Positions 27,413-35,956 of a stretch of 64,000 bases of DNA are shown in pieces. Positions within the stretch are counted from its first letter, which is position 1, and every line of letters starts with the position of its first letter. The translations under genes and the position numbers were made by a program. This DNA is from Gammaproteobacteria bacterium (GTDB lineage Bacteria; Pseudomonadota; Gammaproteobacteria; Pseudomonadales; Ketobacteraceae), in assembly GCA_013178375.1 (NCBI GenBank), contig JABLXQ010000008.1:62001-126000 (forward strand). The letters run 5' to 3'. The notes beneath the pieces are model-generated. The model searched no databases. It saw only the letters and a program-made list of their open reading frames with translations, and was not told where the DNA came from.

Positions 27413-30097
27413 TCAATCCTGATCCGCCGGCGACTCCGTCAAATCCACCTTGTCGAAATCCAGCGCTTCAAATTCACCTTGCGCATTGATCACCGAACCC
27501 CACACCCGATGGCTGGCCTGGTGATCGGACTTACTGAACGAAAGCGTCGATCCGATACCCAGATCCAGATTTCGAATCTGCTCCAGCCGCTCCACCAGCG
27601 ATTCCACCGTGAAATAACGGCCTTCCTGTTCCAGCCCGTGCACCAGCAGCCGCGCCACAATATAACCTTCCAGCGAACCAAAACCTGCCGGCTCGCCAGG
27701 AAAATGCCGCTCCAGCGCCGCGCGGTATTCCAGCACACCGGACGCGTAAGCATCCGGCATGGGCACCACCTGGGATACGATCACGCCGTTGGCAATGTCG
27801 CCTTCCACTTCCCGCAACTGCTCAGCCAGCGACAGCGAGCCGACAAACGACACATTGGCGATGTGGCCGCGAAACCCTGCCAGCCGCACCTGGCGCGCGA
27901 ATTCGGCACTGGCGGGATACGTGGCAATGATGACAATGCCCTGCAGCCGGTTCAGGTGCGGCCGCAATTCCATGACCGCGCGCTCCACCTGCGCGGTATT
28001 GCGCCGGTAGCTGGCTTTCTGGATGCGCTCGATGGGCACGTTGTAGTGCAGCAACGCATTGGCCACGCCCGCAAGTCCATCACGCCCATAGCTGTCATTC
28101 TGGTGGAAGACGGCGATGTTATCCGGCTGCATGCCCAGCACGCCCACAAAATAATGCACGATGGCCGCCGTTTCCTCGGCATAGCTGGCGCGGTAATTGA
28201 AAACGTAACGGTCCGGCGGGTCCTTGCGCAGCAGATTCGCACCGGACACCGGCCCGAACAGCAGCACGCGATTTTTCAACAGATCCGGCAGCATGGCCCT
28301 GGCTGTGGGCGTTCCCAGATTACCGATCAGCGCAAAGGCGCCCCGCTCCGGATCCAGCAATGCCGCCAGATTGGCTTTGGCCCGCTGCGGTTCGTAGGCA
28401 TCGTCCAGCGGTTCCAGTTCCAGCTTGCGGCCATGCACGCCGCCCTTCGCATTCACTTCATGAAAGCAGGCTTCAATGCCGATGCGCGTGGCACGCCCCA
28501 ACTCGCGGGCGCTGCCACTGAAGGCGGCGCTCATGCCGAGCCGGATATGCCGGGAATCGATCCCGCGCTGGGGAGTGGCAAGGCCCGTGGCATACATGAC
28601 CGGATCAAGCACGGCATAACGCCAGGCGGGAACGGAGTAGAGAATGGCGACGCCCAGCAGCAAGGCAACAACGCAACCCGACAGTACACGCCAGAAGCGC
28701 CGCCCGGAACGTGCAGGCGAAAAGGCCGGCGCGGCAAAAGATGATTCGCCAGGCTGGGCGCTGGCAGAATTCCCGTCACTGCTGCGGTTCTGAATTCGGG
28801 TACTCCCCGGGCCGGAAGGCTGCATGCTCACCGCCGCCGCTGCGGGGCGAATGAAACCCGTCACCGAAATCGGCTGCGCCAACCCCGCATCCGGCAGCGA
28901 CGCCGGTCGCGCAGACGCGTCAGTGGGCGGCACCAGAATGCGGGTCAGATCAGCCATCTCCTCCACATGCCCCAAGGCACCGGCACGGGTGAACAAATCG
29001 GCGTAACGGTTGGCATCGTCCAGCGGAATTTTCTTGCGCACAATGACACGCTTGCCACTGAACAGCGCGTCCACCTGCTGCGCAGAGAACCTGAATGCAG
29101 TAGCAAGCTTTTGTTTCACCGTGGCCAGCGCGGCACCCGGCTGCAGCTCGCCGCGAAACACGAACTGGTACAAGCGCCGCTCCACCGCAACCGCATCGCC
29201 GCCACTAGTGGCCAACTGCGCCTCCTGGCGGGAAACAGTGACAAAATCCTGCCACAGCTCCTGAATACTGGCGTAACGCTGGTCGCGATCGATGGCCATG
29301 GCCTTGTGGATCACCGGCTGCAGAATCTGGCAGGCAGGATCGCACAACGGATATTCCACCAATAATTTCGGCAATTCCTTCAGCTGGCGGTTCATGATGA
29401 TTTCCCGGCTGGCGGCCCGATATGGCGCCTCGCCGGTAATCATGAAATGCAGAATGGCACCCACGCCGTAAATATCGGCACGATGATCGATCTCGCGCCC
29501 CATGATCTGCTCCGGCGCCAGGTAGCCGGGCGTGCCCATCACCGCGCCCATCTGCGTGTGCTTGAGGTTTTCCTCATCCATCGGCTTGCTGATGCCGAAA
29601 TCCACCACCTTCACCACCGTGGTGTTACCCGCCAGCCGCGCCACCATCACGTTACCGGGCTTCAGATCGCGGTGTACAACATTATGCTGATGCGCAGCGC
29701 TGATCGCATTGCACAACTGCTCCATCAACCAGACGATATTGGCCAGGGTCAAACCTTTCTGCCCATCGCCCTGCCCCTGCACCACATCCGCCAGAGTCGC
29801 GCCTTCCAGGTATTCCATCGCCAGAAACACCAGGCCGTCTTCGGTCTGGCCGAAGTCGAACACGCCAACAATATTGGGATGATTGAGATTGCTGTTGACG
29901 CGGGCTTCACGCAGGAACAGCTGGATGAAATCAGGATCATTGAAGCCTGGCAGCAACATCTTGATGACGACGGTGCGCGCCAGGCTGATCTGATGCGCCA
30001 GATACACGCGGCTCATGCCACCATCGGCCAGCAGGCTTTCGATTCGAAAGGCGTTGTTGAGAATGCGGCCGATCAGGGGATCCAGCGGCTCAGCCAA
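27413..30097 (-). CDS. Ser/Thr protein kinase fused to a periplasmic-binding-protein sensor (PpkA-like)
   Basis: An 894-residue one-pass membrane kinase. The N-terminal Hanks-type kinase domain (about 15-285) has a lysine in VVIKML, the catalytic HRDLKPGN near 140, DFG near 165 and APE. A linker precedes a transmembrane helix at about 469-490. The periplasmic part (about 513-880) matches type-1 periplasmic binding proteins of the branched-chain amino-acid receptor type (GMSAAFSGSARELG, ALIGNLGTPTA, FHQNDSYGRDG). In T6SS loci such kinases (PpkA) phosphorylate FHA proteins, but usually carry other sensor domains. Start is TTG, overlapping the upstream activator gene by 8 bp. No cognate PppA phosphatase is seen. 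Confidence 0.9.
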   Translation of the reverse strand: MAEPLDPLIGRILNNAFRIESLLADGGMSRVYLAHQISLARTVVIKMLLPGFNDPDFIQLFLREARVNSNLNHPNIVGVFDFGQTEDGLVFLAMEYLEGATLADVVQGQGDGQKGLTLANIVWLMEQLCNAISAAHQHNVVHRDLKPGNVMVARLAGNTTVVKVVDFGISKPMDEENLKHTQMGAVMGTPGYLAPEQIMGREIDHRADIYGVGAILHFMITGEAPYRAASREIIMNRQLKELPKLLVEYPLCDPACQILQPVIHKAMAIDRDQRYASIQELWQDFVTVSRQEAQLATSGGDAVAVERRLYQFVFRGELQPGAALATVKQKLATAFRFSAQQVDALFSGKRVIVRKKIPLDDANRYADLFTRAGALGHVEEMADLTRILVPPTDASARPASLPDAGLAQPISVTGFIRPAAAAVSMQPSGPGSTRIQNRSSDGNSASAQPGESSFAAPAFSPARSGRRFWRVLSGCVVALLLGVAILYSVPAWRYAVLDPVMYATGLATPQRGIDSRHIRLGMSAAFSGSARELGRATRIGIEACFHEVNAKGGVHGRKLELEPLDDAYEPQRAKANLAALLDPERGAFALIGNLGTPTARAMLPDLLKNRVLLFGPVSGANLLRKDPPDRYVFNYRASYAEETAAIVHYFVGVLGMQPDNIAVFHQNDSYGRDGLAGVANALLHYNVPIERIQKASYRRNTAQVERAVMELRPHLNRLQGIVIIATYPASAEFARQVRLAGFRGHIANVSFVGSLSLAEQLREVEGDIANGVIVSQVVPMPDAYASGVLEYRAALERHFPGEPAGFGSLEGYIVARLLVHGLEQEGRYFTVESLVERLEQIRNLDLGIGSTLSFSKSDHQASHRVWGSVINAQGEFEALDFDKVDLTESPADQD

Positions 30098-31745
30098 TCC
30101 CCAGCTCCCGAATGCGGCGCTTGAGTGCGGCGCCGGACACTTTCAGTTCTTCCACCATGCGCTCCAGATTCCCGCCGCAGCGGATATGTGACTGCTGGAT
30201 TTCCTCGACGCTAATGTCCCCGGCCTTGCGCACACGGGGATTGGCTTCGATCATCTTGTACAGGGCAGCGCGGGAAATATTCAGATGTTCGGCGGTGTTT
30301 TTCAGATCCCAGCGCTGCTGTTCCAGCATAGACATCAATTCCGCTTCCGTCACCGTGCTGGGCTTACGACGGGGAATCCCGCGTTCGTCGTCATCGTCGT
30401 GCGCATCGTCAGTTACAGACGCTGGCACGGGTGCGGTATTGGAAACGCGATTCGACGCGCTATCGGACGTGGAGTGCAACGCAGCACCAGCAGCTTCCAG
30501 CGCCGGCCGGGTCTCCGCCAGCATGGCTTCGATACGGAACGGGATGCTGGTGACCATGGCCTGACGATTGTGAATCGCCACCTGCCGCGCCACGTTGCGC
30601 ATCTGACGGATATTGCCGGGCCAGGCGAATTCCAGTGCCAAACGGAAAAAACGGTACCACAGGTTGTCAGACCCCGCCGTGGCCTCCGCACCCGATTGAT
30701 AATGCCGCTGCTCGCCGATGGCATCGAATTCAAAGCGCAGGAATTCCGCCAGCAGCAGGCCGATATCCGCCTTACGCTGCGCCAGGGGCGGCAACCAGAT
30801 TTCGAACCCCGCCAACCGCTGCAACAATGGATTGCGGAACGTCTGCGCCTCCAGCTTGCTTTCCAGATTGGCATCAGTGGCCGCGATCAGACGCACATCC
30901 ACTTTCACGCTGTCCGTGGCACCCACCGGGCGCACCTCACCGGTTTCCAAAGTGCGCAACAGGGCCACCTGCACTTCATCCGGCGCATCGCCAATTTCAT
31001 CCAGGAACAGCGTGCTGTTATCGGCCTGCACGAAATAGCCGGGCTTGTCGCGGGCGGCGCCGGTGAAAGAACCCTTGCGTGCGCCGAACAATTCGGAGAT
31101 CGCCAGCGTATCGGGAATTGCACCCACATTCACGGCCAGCAACGGCTTCTGGCTGCGCAAACTGGCATTGTGGATCGCACTGGCCACCAGCTCCTTGCCG
31201 GTGCCGGTTTCACCGCGAATCAGCACCGGCACATCCAGATCGGCCACGCGATTGATGGAGCGGCGCACACTTTCGACACCCTCGCTCACACCCAGCATGC
31301 GATGCATGTGAGGGCTGCGGTTCTCCGGCGCCAGGCTGTGCAACACCAGCACCACCCGCTGGCCCAATTCGATCACCACACCCTGCTGCAGCGCCTCTTC
31401 AAACACATAATGATGCGCACGGATCACCTGGCCATCCACCCGCACTTCCGAACCTTCGGGATGGGGCGTCAGCAACAGGCGGCCGTTGAGCTGTTCGATA
31501 GTGAGAGGTTTGCGGCTGACATAACGGTCGTCCAGCAAATAACCGCCGGACAGGAACGGCAGCTGGAATTCCGGTTCCAGCCGCGACACCGCTACACTTT
31601 TTCCTTTGGAAAGATCATCGAGATAGGCCGTTGCGCCAATACGTTGCCAATCCTCGTGATACGCGATCGTCAATGCATACCGGCTCGCCTGGACGCTGAA
31701 GCCAGGCGCGCGCACGTTGCCCCACATTGTGGTTTCATTCTGCAT
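30090..31745 (-). CDS. Sigma-54-dependent activator with N-terminal FHA domain
   Basis: A 551-residue enhancer-binding protein. The N-terminal region (about 10-130) resembles an FHA domain (DRYVSRKPLTIEQLNGRLLLTP) rather than a receiver, pointing to control by protein phosphothreonine. The AAA+ domain has Walker A GETGTGKE near 177 and the sigma-54 contact loop near 223, GSFTGA in place of the usual GAFTGA. A Fis-type helix-turn-helix with an extra C-terminal tail covers about 470-551. It resembles VasH-like T6SS activators in role. It overlaps the kinase gene by 8 bp and sits downstream of vgrG-PAAR. Likely targets are the hcp promoters described at 34761 and 35777. Confidence 0.92.
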   Translation of the reverse strand: MQNETTMWGNVRAPGFSVQASRYALTIAYHEDWQRIGATAYLDDLSKGKSVAVSRLEPEFQLPFLSGGYLLDDRYVSRKPLTIEQLNGRLLLTPHPEGSEVRVDGQVIRAHHYVFEEALQQGVVIELGQRVVLVLHSLAPENRSPHMHRMLGVSEGVESVRRSINRVADLDVPVLIRGETGTGKELVASAIHNASLRSQKPLLAVNVGAIPDTLAISELFGARKGSFTGAARDKPGYFVQADNSTLFLDEIGDAPDEVQVALLRTLETGEVRPVGATDSVKVDVRLIAATDANLESKLEAQTFRNPLLQRLAGFEIWLPPLAQRKADIGLLLAEFLRFEFDAIGEQRHYQSGAEATAGSDNLWYRFFRLALEFAWPGNIRQMRNVARQVAIHNRQAMVTSIPFRIEAMLAETRPALEAAGAALHSTSDSASNRVSNTAPVPASVTDDAHDDDDERGIPRRKPSTVTEAELMSMLEQQRWDLKNTAEHLNISRAALYKMIEANPRVRKAGDISVEEIQQSHIRCGGNLERMVEELKVSGAALKRRIRELGIG

Positions 31746-31818
31746 TCACTTCCCCGGCTGGCTGATTTTTATTTTCCCGTGAATGGAAGATGTATTCTGC
31801 CAAATCCAGCGCCAGCGT

Positions 31819-32121
31819 TCACCCGCCTATCAGCACCGTCGGACACCCGATCACGATGGACCCACCGTGCGCCGTCATGTCGCCCATGCGCGCTGCCGGC
31901 TTGCCACCGATCATCACCGTCATACTGGCTTTGACAATGCTGTCCGGTGGCCCTACGCAGGTGCAAAGGCTGCCCATGCCCGCCGCTGGCATACCGCCAA
32001 TCAATACAGTTGGTGCGGACGGCGCTGCAATCGGCCCGCCTACATGAGGAATCGGCGGTACACCCGGTGTCATCATCGGGCAGACATGCATGTCGCCCAC
32101 GCGCGCTGCGGGTTGTCCCAT
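31819..32121 (-). CDS. PAAR-domain spike-tip protein
   Basis: A 100-residue PAAR protein that sharpens the VgrG spike tip and can dock effectors. The repeat motif of the family is clear: PAARVGD near the N-terminus, GGKPAARMGD in the middle, and repeated PTVLIGG strands, with His/Cys residues for zinc (C14, C53/C55, H84, C92). There is no N- or C-terminal toxin extension. It begins 13 bp after vgrG in the same operon. Confidence 0.93.
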   Translation of the reverse strand: MGQPAARVGDMHVCPMMTPGVPPIPHVGGPIAAPSAPTVLIGGMPAAGMGSLCTCVGPPDSIVKASMTVMIGGKPAARMGDMTAHGGSIVIGCPTVLIGG

Positions 32122-32134
32122 GATCTGTCCTCCG

Positions 32135-34096
32135 TCAGTTGATCATCACCAGGCCGCCCTGCATTTTCAGCATGCCGCCACCTTTCACTTCCGTCATCGC
32201 ACTACCGTTGATCTTCACCATGGTGCCCGTGATGGTCACACCCGACGGATCGATCTTGATGCTGTTGCCACCCACTTTCAGCTCGATCGACATGTTGGCC
32301 GTGAGCGTGATGGACTGTTTGGATTCTTCCTTGATGGCACCGGTCACACTGATCGTCTGCGCGCCCTTGACGTCCATCTTCTGGTCGCCGGTGATGTCGT
32401 AGGTCTGCTTGCCCTTCACCGTCAGGTCCTGATTGCCCTTGATGGTGTTCTTCTGGTCGGCGCCCACTTCCAGGGTCTGGCTGCCCTTTTCGATTTTTTT
32501 GACTTCGTCGCCGTCACTGACAGTCAGCGTGCGATTGTTTTTCACCGTCAGCTTCTGGTCATTCTCGACATTGCCGGTTTCATCGTTGTGGATGATGAAG
32601 TTGTAATTCTTGCCGGCCTCGACATAGATTTCCTCGTTATCCTTCTTGTCGTCGAAGCGCAGTTCGTTGAACTTGGAGGACGCTGTCTTGATGCCACTCT
32701 GGGTACTGGTATAGGTGGGGCCCTGGTTGTCCTTGTTGTACAGAGCGCCCACGACCACCGGCCGGTCCGGATCGCCGTTGAGAAATTCCACCAGCACTTC
32801 CTGATTGATGCGCGGCACGAAACTGGCGCCCCAGCCGCTGCCGGCGTAAAGCTGCGCCACCCGCATCCAGCAGCTGGCTTTCTGGGATTCCCAGGGAAAT
32901 TTCACTTTCACCATGCGATGGGGATCGGCGTCGGCCTTGGATTCCGATGCGTTCACGCTGGTAACCACTGCAGTCAGCGGGCCCCGCATCTGTTTCTTGA
33001 AGTGTTCCTGCAGGGGACGGTACGGCACGGTGGCGGGAATGCAGGTGAAGCTGTTGCGGTACTGGGTGTTCTGGTCGTTACCATCCACCGCCATGTGCTG
33101 CACGGCAGTGATCACGTAGTTGCCGTTTTCCGATTTCACCGCATGCTCCAGGGTGAATCGGCCACCGGCCTGGAAGCTGGCGCAGTCACTGCTGCCGTTC
33201 GCAACATCATGGCCGCATTCCAGCCCTTCCAGCCGGCGCTGGGTCATCTGCTTGTTGAGGTTGGCATCGAAATCGTGAATCGGGGCCGAGGCCACCTTGA
33301 AGTTGTAGGCAGAAAATTCCCGTAGCGGTTCAGTGCCCGGCTTCTGGGCAAACTTGTTGCGCGTGGTCACGGACTGCAGGTAGTAATTCTTCGGCGTGTC
33401 GTGGTTGTAATCACTCATCTCATAGGCATTGGAGTGAAACTGCATCTCACGCTGCCAGGTGGACACGCCGGATTGCTCAGGGCTACCCAGGTCGTAGGGC
33501 ACCGTGGCTTCATCACAATTCATATAGCCGCTGACATCATCACACAGCACCAAAGTGTGATCCGACTTGGAGAACGTGAAATAGTAGGATATGCCTTCTT
33601 CCGCCAGCAAACGGCTGACGAAGGCGAAATCGGATTCGCCGTACTGCACACAATATTCGCGGGTCAGGTAGGTGCCTTTGGTTTTCGGCGTAACGGTGCA
33701 GAAATCGCCGTAGGACTTCAACACTTCATTGACAATGTCCAGAGCCGTGCGATTTTCGTAAATCCGGTTATGGCTGCTTTGCGACAGGAACCAGAGGCCA
33801 GGCACGATGCCCAGGCGGTAGCGACGCATTTCACCTTCCATGTCACCCCGCAGCAAACGGCTGACGCGGCCATGAAAATAACGGGGCTTGTCGGCGCCAC
33901 GGTACAGGATGGCGATAGCGCACTTCTGGCCGATAACACTGCTGCTGTCGAGCGCCTCATTGGCCGACAGCAAGCCCAGCTGAATCTCGAAAGGCGCGGA
34001 AAAACGTTCGTTGACCTGCACGTCGGTGGCGACAGCGTCGTTACTGACAAAGCTGGCCGTGACCTGGATGAGGCGTCTTTCCTGGCTGATAGGCAT
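32135..34096 (-). CDS. vgrG: T6SS spike protein VgrG
   Basis: VgrG forms the trimeric spike at the tip of the Hcp tube. The 653-residue protein has the gp27-like region (about 1-375), a gp5 OB-fold (about 390-470, around KVKFPWESQKASCWMRVAQLYAGSGWGASFVPRINQEVLVEFLNGDPDRPVV), and a C-terminal beta-prism of repeated short strands (about 490-650). It ends without a toxin or effector extension, so it is a structural VgrG. ATG 34096 is preferred over the upstream in-frame TTG 34108 because GGA lies 7 nt before it. Confidence 0.95.
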   Translation of the reverse strand: MPISQERRLIQVTASFVSNDAVATDVQVNERFSAPFEIQLGLLSANEALDSSSVIGQKCAIAILYRGADKPRYFHGRVSRLLRGDMEGEMRRYRLGIVPGLWFLSQSSHNRIYENRTALDIVNEVLKSYGDFCTVTPKTKGTYLTREYCVQYGESDFAFVSRLLAEEGISYYFTFSKSDHTLVLCDDVSGYMNCDEATVPYDLGSPEQSGVSTWQREMQFHSNAYEMSDYNHDTPKNYYLQSVTTRNKFAQKPGTEPLREFSAYNFKVASAPIHDFDANLNKQMTQRRLEGLECGHDVANGSSDCASFQAGGRFTLEHAVKSENGNYVITAVQHMAVDGNDQNTQYRNSFTCIPATVPYRPLQEHFKKQMRGPLTAVVTSVNASESKADADPHRMVKVKFPWESQKASCWMRVAQLYAGSGWGASFVPRINQEVLVEFLNGDPDRPVVVGALYNKDNQGPTYTSTQSGIKTASSKFNELRFDDKKDNEEIYVEAGKNYNFIIHNDETGNVENDQKLTVKNNRTLTVSDGDEVKKIEKGSQTLEVGADQKNTIKGNQDLTVKGKQTYDITGDQKMDVKGAQTISVTGAIKEESKQSITLTANMSIELKVGGNSIKIDPSGVTITGTMVKINGSAMTEVKGGGMLKMQGGLVMIN

Positions 34097-34141
34097 GACA
34101 CATTCCAATTGCTGTTCGGGCGGACAAAAAATTCGTTAGCA

Positions 34142-34165
34142 ACGGGGAGCCCGCAGGCTCCCCGT
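34142..34165 (-). terminator. hcp1 terminator hairpin
   Basis: ACGGGGAGCC and GGCTCCCCGT form a perfect 10-bp stem with a CGCA loop, 9 bp after the hcp1 stop on the minus strand. A run of six T residues follows about 11 nt further on. Likely a partial terminator that sets high hcp1 against lower vgrG expression. Confidence 0.7.
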
Positions 34166-34174
34166 CACTCAGGC

Positions 34175-34663
34175 TTACTGGGGCTTGGCAGTGGTCAGGT
34201 CGTAACCCACTTTCATGTTCTGGCCATTCTTGTTGGTCTTGTCCGCACCCTGCAGGTCCGCGATGATTTTCGCGAAGCTCAGGCTCAGGGATTCGTGTGG
34301 CGCGCTGCCACCGCTCGCCGCCATGCTGTACGAGCTGATCAGCACGTCTTCCAGTTCATACACCGCAAATTTTTCCACCTGCTTGGCGCCGGTCTGCACG
34401 ATGTGGATGATCACTTTCACGCCCTCGGTACCGGTCAGGGACTCCTTGAACAGACCGCCCGACGAGTTATCCAGCATTTTGGTCAGGGTCACTTCACTGA
34501 TCGAAGGACGGCTGGCTTCCCGGTTCGCCATGTTGCCCACTTCCATGCTGATGCCGCGGCCCACACCGAACTGGAAGCTGTCCACTTCGATCCAGTCTTC
34601 GTAGCCAGCTGCAGTGACGTTGCCTTTGATCTTCTTACCGTTGAAGTTCATGTAAATTGCCAT
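34175..34663 (-). CDS. hcp: T6SS tube protein Hcp (copy 1)
   Basis: Hcp hexamers form the inner tube expelled by sheath contraction. The protein is 162 residues, with the typical MAIYMNF opening, a KIKGNVTAAGYEDWIEVDSF strand and the conserved GGSAPHESLSLSF segment. It differs from the second copy at only six positions (156/162 identical). AGGAG lies 10 nt upstream of the ATG. It is preceded by a sigma-54-like promoter at 34761-34775 and followed by a strong hairpin. Confidence 0.97.
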   Translation of the reverse strand: MAIYMNFNGKKIKGNVTAAGYEDWIEVDSFQFGVGRGISMEVGNMANREASRPSISEVTLTKMLDNSSGGLFKESLTGTEGVKVIIHIVQTGAKQVEKFAVYELEDVLISSYSMAASGGSAPHESLSLSFAKIIADLQGADKTNKNGQNMKVGYDLTTAKPQ

Positions 34664-34760
34664 GATGTGAAGCTCCTGATGGTGATTGCTGTACGTGCTA
34701 TTTAAGAGTTACCGGATAGGATTACTATCGGCGCTTTTTTCTGTTGCTGAAGAAATACAG

Positions 34761-34775
34761 TCAAGTACCGTGCCA
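34761..34775 (-). promoter_or_regulatory. Sigma-54-like promoter of hcp1
   Basis: Minus-strand TGGCACG-GTAC-TTGA matches the -24 element and spacing of the sigma-54 consensus (TGGCACG-N4-TTGCW), but has TTGA at -12. It lies about 100 bp upstream of the hcp1 start. The same arrangement occurs before hcp2, and a sigma-54 activator is encoded in the same cluster. Confidence 0.75.
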
Positions 34776-34875
34776 GCCGGATGTCCGGCCTTTTTCCACT
34801 TTGTTTTACTTTTTTTGTGCACTATTGCGCGGGATCCCGCCGGGCCGACATCACAGGGCGCTTGATCGTTAATCC

Positions 34876-34909
34876 GTGACAAGTCACCGTGGGCCGTGTC
34901 ATGTCAGAC
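34876..34909 (-). promoter_or_regulatory. Candidate upstream activator sites of hcp1
   Basis: The dyad GTGACAAGTCAC (34876-34887) lies 101 bp upstream of the hcp1 -24 element, and CATGTCAGAC (34900-34909) lies just beyond. The hcp2 promoter has GTGACATGTCAG plus CATGTCAGAC at nearly the same distance. Such spacing is typical for enhancer sites of sigma-54 activators. Confidence 0.6.
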
Positions 34910-35120
34910 CTGTTTCGGTGACAGCGGTTGTCGGGGGGCGCAAACAGATTGAAATCATAGACCAGAATTCACCGCATCACTGCTACAGCGATCCGTCCGA
35001 CCTGAATCCTACCATCAGTGCATGCAATGAAACACGCGTTATGGCAGGGGCCGAATGTAAAAATGTCGGGAAGGGATCGCAGTCAGTGATGCCAGGCACG
35101 GGCGGGATTAAATCGGGGCA

Positions 35121-35159
35121 GAAAAGAAATCCCGCCGGTGCTGGCAGCACGCGGCGGGA
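35121..35159 (-). terminator. hcp2 intrinsic terminator
   Basis: On the minus strand TCCCGCCG and CGGCGGGA (35152-35159 and 35130-35137) form a stem with an inner GTGC/GCAC pairing, followed by TTTCTTTTCT. It lies 45 bp beyond the hcp2 stop and should end the hcp2 transcript. Confidence 0.75.
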
Positions 35160-35203
35160 ACTGGTACAGGAAAAACAATATTGATTGAATCAGGACTGCA
35201 CTG

Positions 35204-35692
35204 TCAGAGCGGCTTGGCAGTGGTCAGATCGTATCCCACTTTCATGTTCTGGCCGTTCTTGTTGGTCTTGTCCGCACCCTGCAGGTCAGCCACTATTTTT
35301 GCGAAGCTCAGGCTCATGGACTCATGCGGCGCGCTGCCGCCACTGGCGGCCATGCTGTACGAGCTGATCAACACGTCTTCGAGTTCGTACACCGCAAATT
35401 TTTCCACCTGCTTGGCGCCAGTCTGCACGATGTGGATGATCACCTTCACACCCTCGGTACCGGTCAGGGATTCCTTGAACAGGCCACCCGACGAATTGTC
35501 CAGCATCTTGGTCAGGGTAATTTCGCTGATCGAAGGACGGCTGGCTTCCCGGTTCGCCATGTTGCCCACGTCCATGCTGATGCCACGGCCTACACCAAAC
35601 TGGAAGCTGTCGACTTCGATCCAGTCTTCATAGCCAGCTGCAGTGACGTTGCCCTTGATCTTCTTGTTGTTGAAGTTCATGTAGATTGCCAT
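35204..35692 (-). CDS. hcp: T6SS tube protein Hcp (copy 2)
   Basis: Second, nearly identical Hcp (162 residues; substitutions relative to copy 1 are G9N, E41D, a V-I, an L-M, an I-V and the last residue Q-L). The true start is ATG 35692 with AGGAG 9 nt upstream; a longer frame reaching 35776 runs into the promoter. Its own sigma-54-like promoter and terminator make it a separate transcription unit, indicating a duplication that included the control region. Confidence 0.97.
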   Translation of the reverse strand: MAIYMNFNNKKIKGNVTAAGYEDWIEVDSFQFGVGRGISMDVGNMANREASRPSISEITLTKMLDNSSGGLFKESLTGTEGVKVIIHIVQTGAKQVEKFAVYELEDVLISSYSMAASGGSAPHESMSLSFAKIVADLQGADKTNKNGQNMKVGYDLTTAKPL

Positions 35693-35776
35693 GGTGATTT
35701 GCTCCTTGATTGTGTCCTGGGTTGTTCCCGTCCGGGAGGATGTGACCATCGAACTGCCTGGCTTGCATATCTTCAA

Positions 35777-35791
35777 TCAACATCCGTGCCA
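35777..35791 (-). promoter_or_regulatory. Sigma-54-like promoter of hcp2
   Basis: Minus-strand TGGCACG-GATG-TTGA has the same -24 box, 4-nt spacer and TTGA -12 element as the hcp1 promoter, although the spacer differs. It lies 85 bp upstream of the hcp2 start. Confidence 0.75.
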
Positions 35792-35884
35792 GAAACTCAT
35801 GCCATTGTTTTATATGGATTTTTTCTTGAATTCAAAAAATAAGGCACTGCTGGCTTCACAACTGACACTGCAACCTCCACCCGG

Positions 35885-35898
35885 GTGACATGTCAGAC
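35885..35898 (-). promoter_or_regulatory. Candidate upstream activator site of hcp2
   Basis: GTGACATGTCAG, continuing to CATGTCAGAC, is centred about 100 bp upstream of the hcp2 -24 element. It shares GTGACAWGTCA with the site upstream of hcp1. Probable binding site of the FHA/sigma-54 activator; binding itself is inferred. Confidence 0.6.
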
Positions 35899-35956
35899 AG
35901 GGCTATGACAGGGTCGCGGCCCCATTGCCCCGTCACGTCATACTGCCTTGCCGCTG

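Larger units (their letters stand above)
34664..35203. promoter_or_regulatory. 540-bp hcp1-hcp2 intergenic region
   Basis: Holds the hcp1 promoter and upstream dyads (34761-34775, 34876-34887, 34900-34909) and the hcp2 terminator (35121-35159). A 102-codon + strand frame at 34876-35184 overlaps both control regions and shows no family features, so I do not call it a gene. Confidence 0.6.

Noticed and set aside
34876-35184. 102-codon frame between hcp1 and hcp2
   Set aside because: It overlaps the activator sites of hcp1 and the hcp2 terminator, and shows no domain or codon-pattern support.
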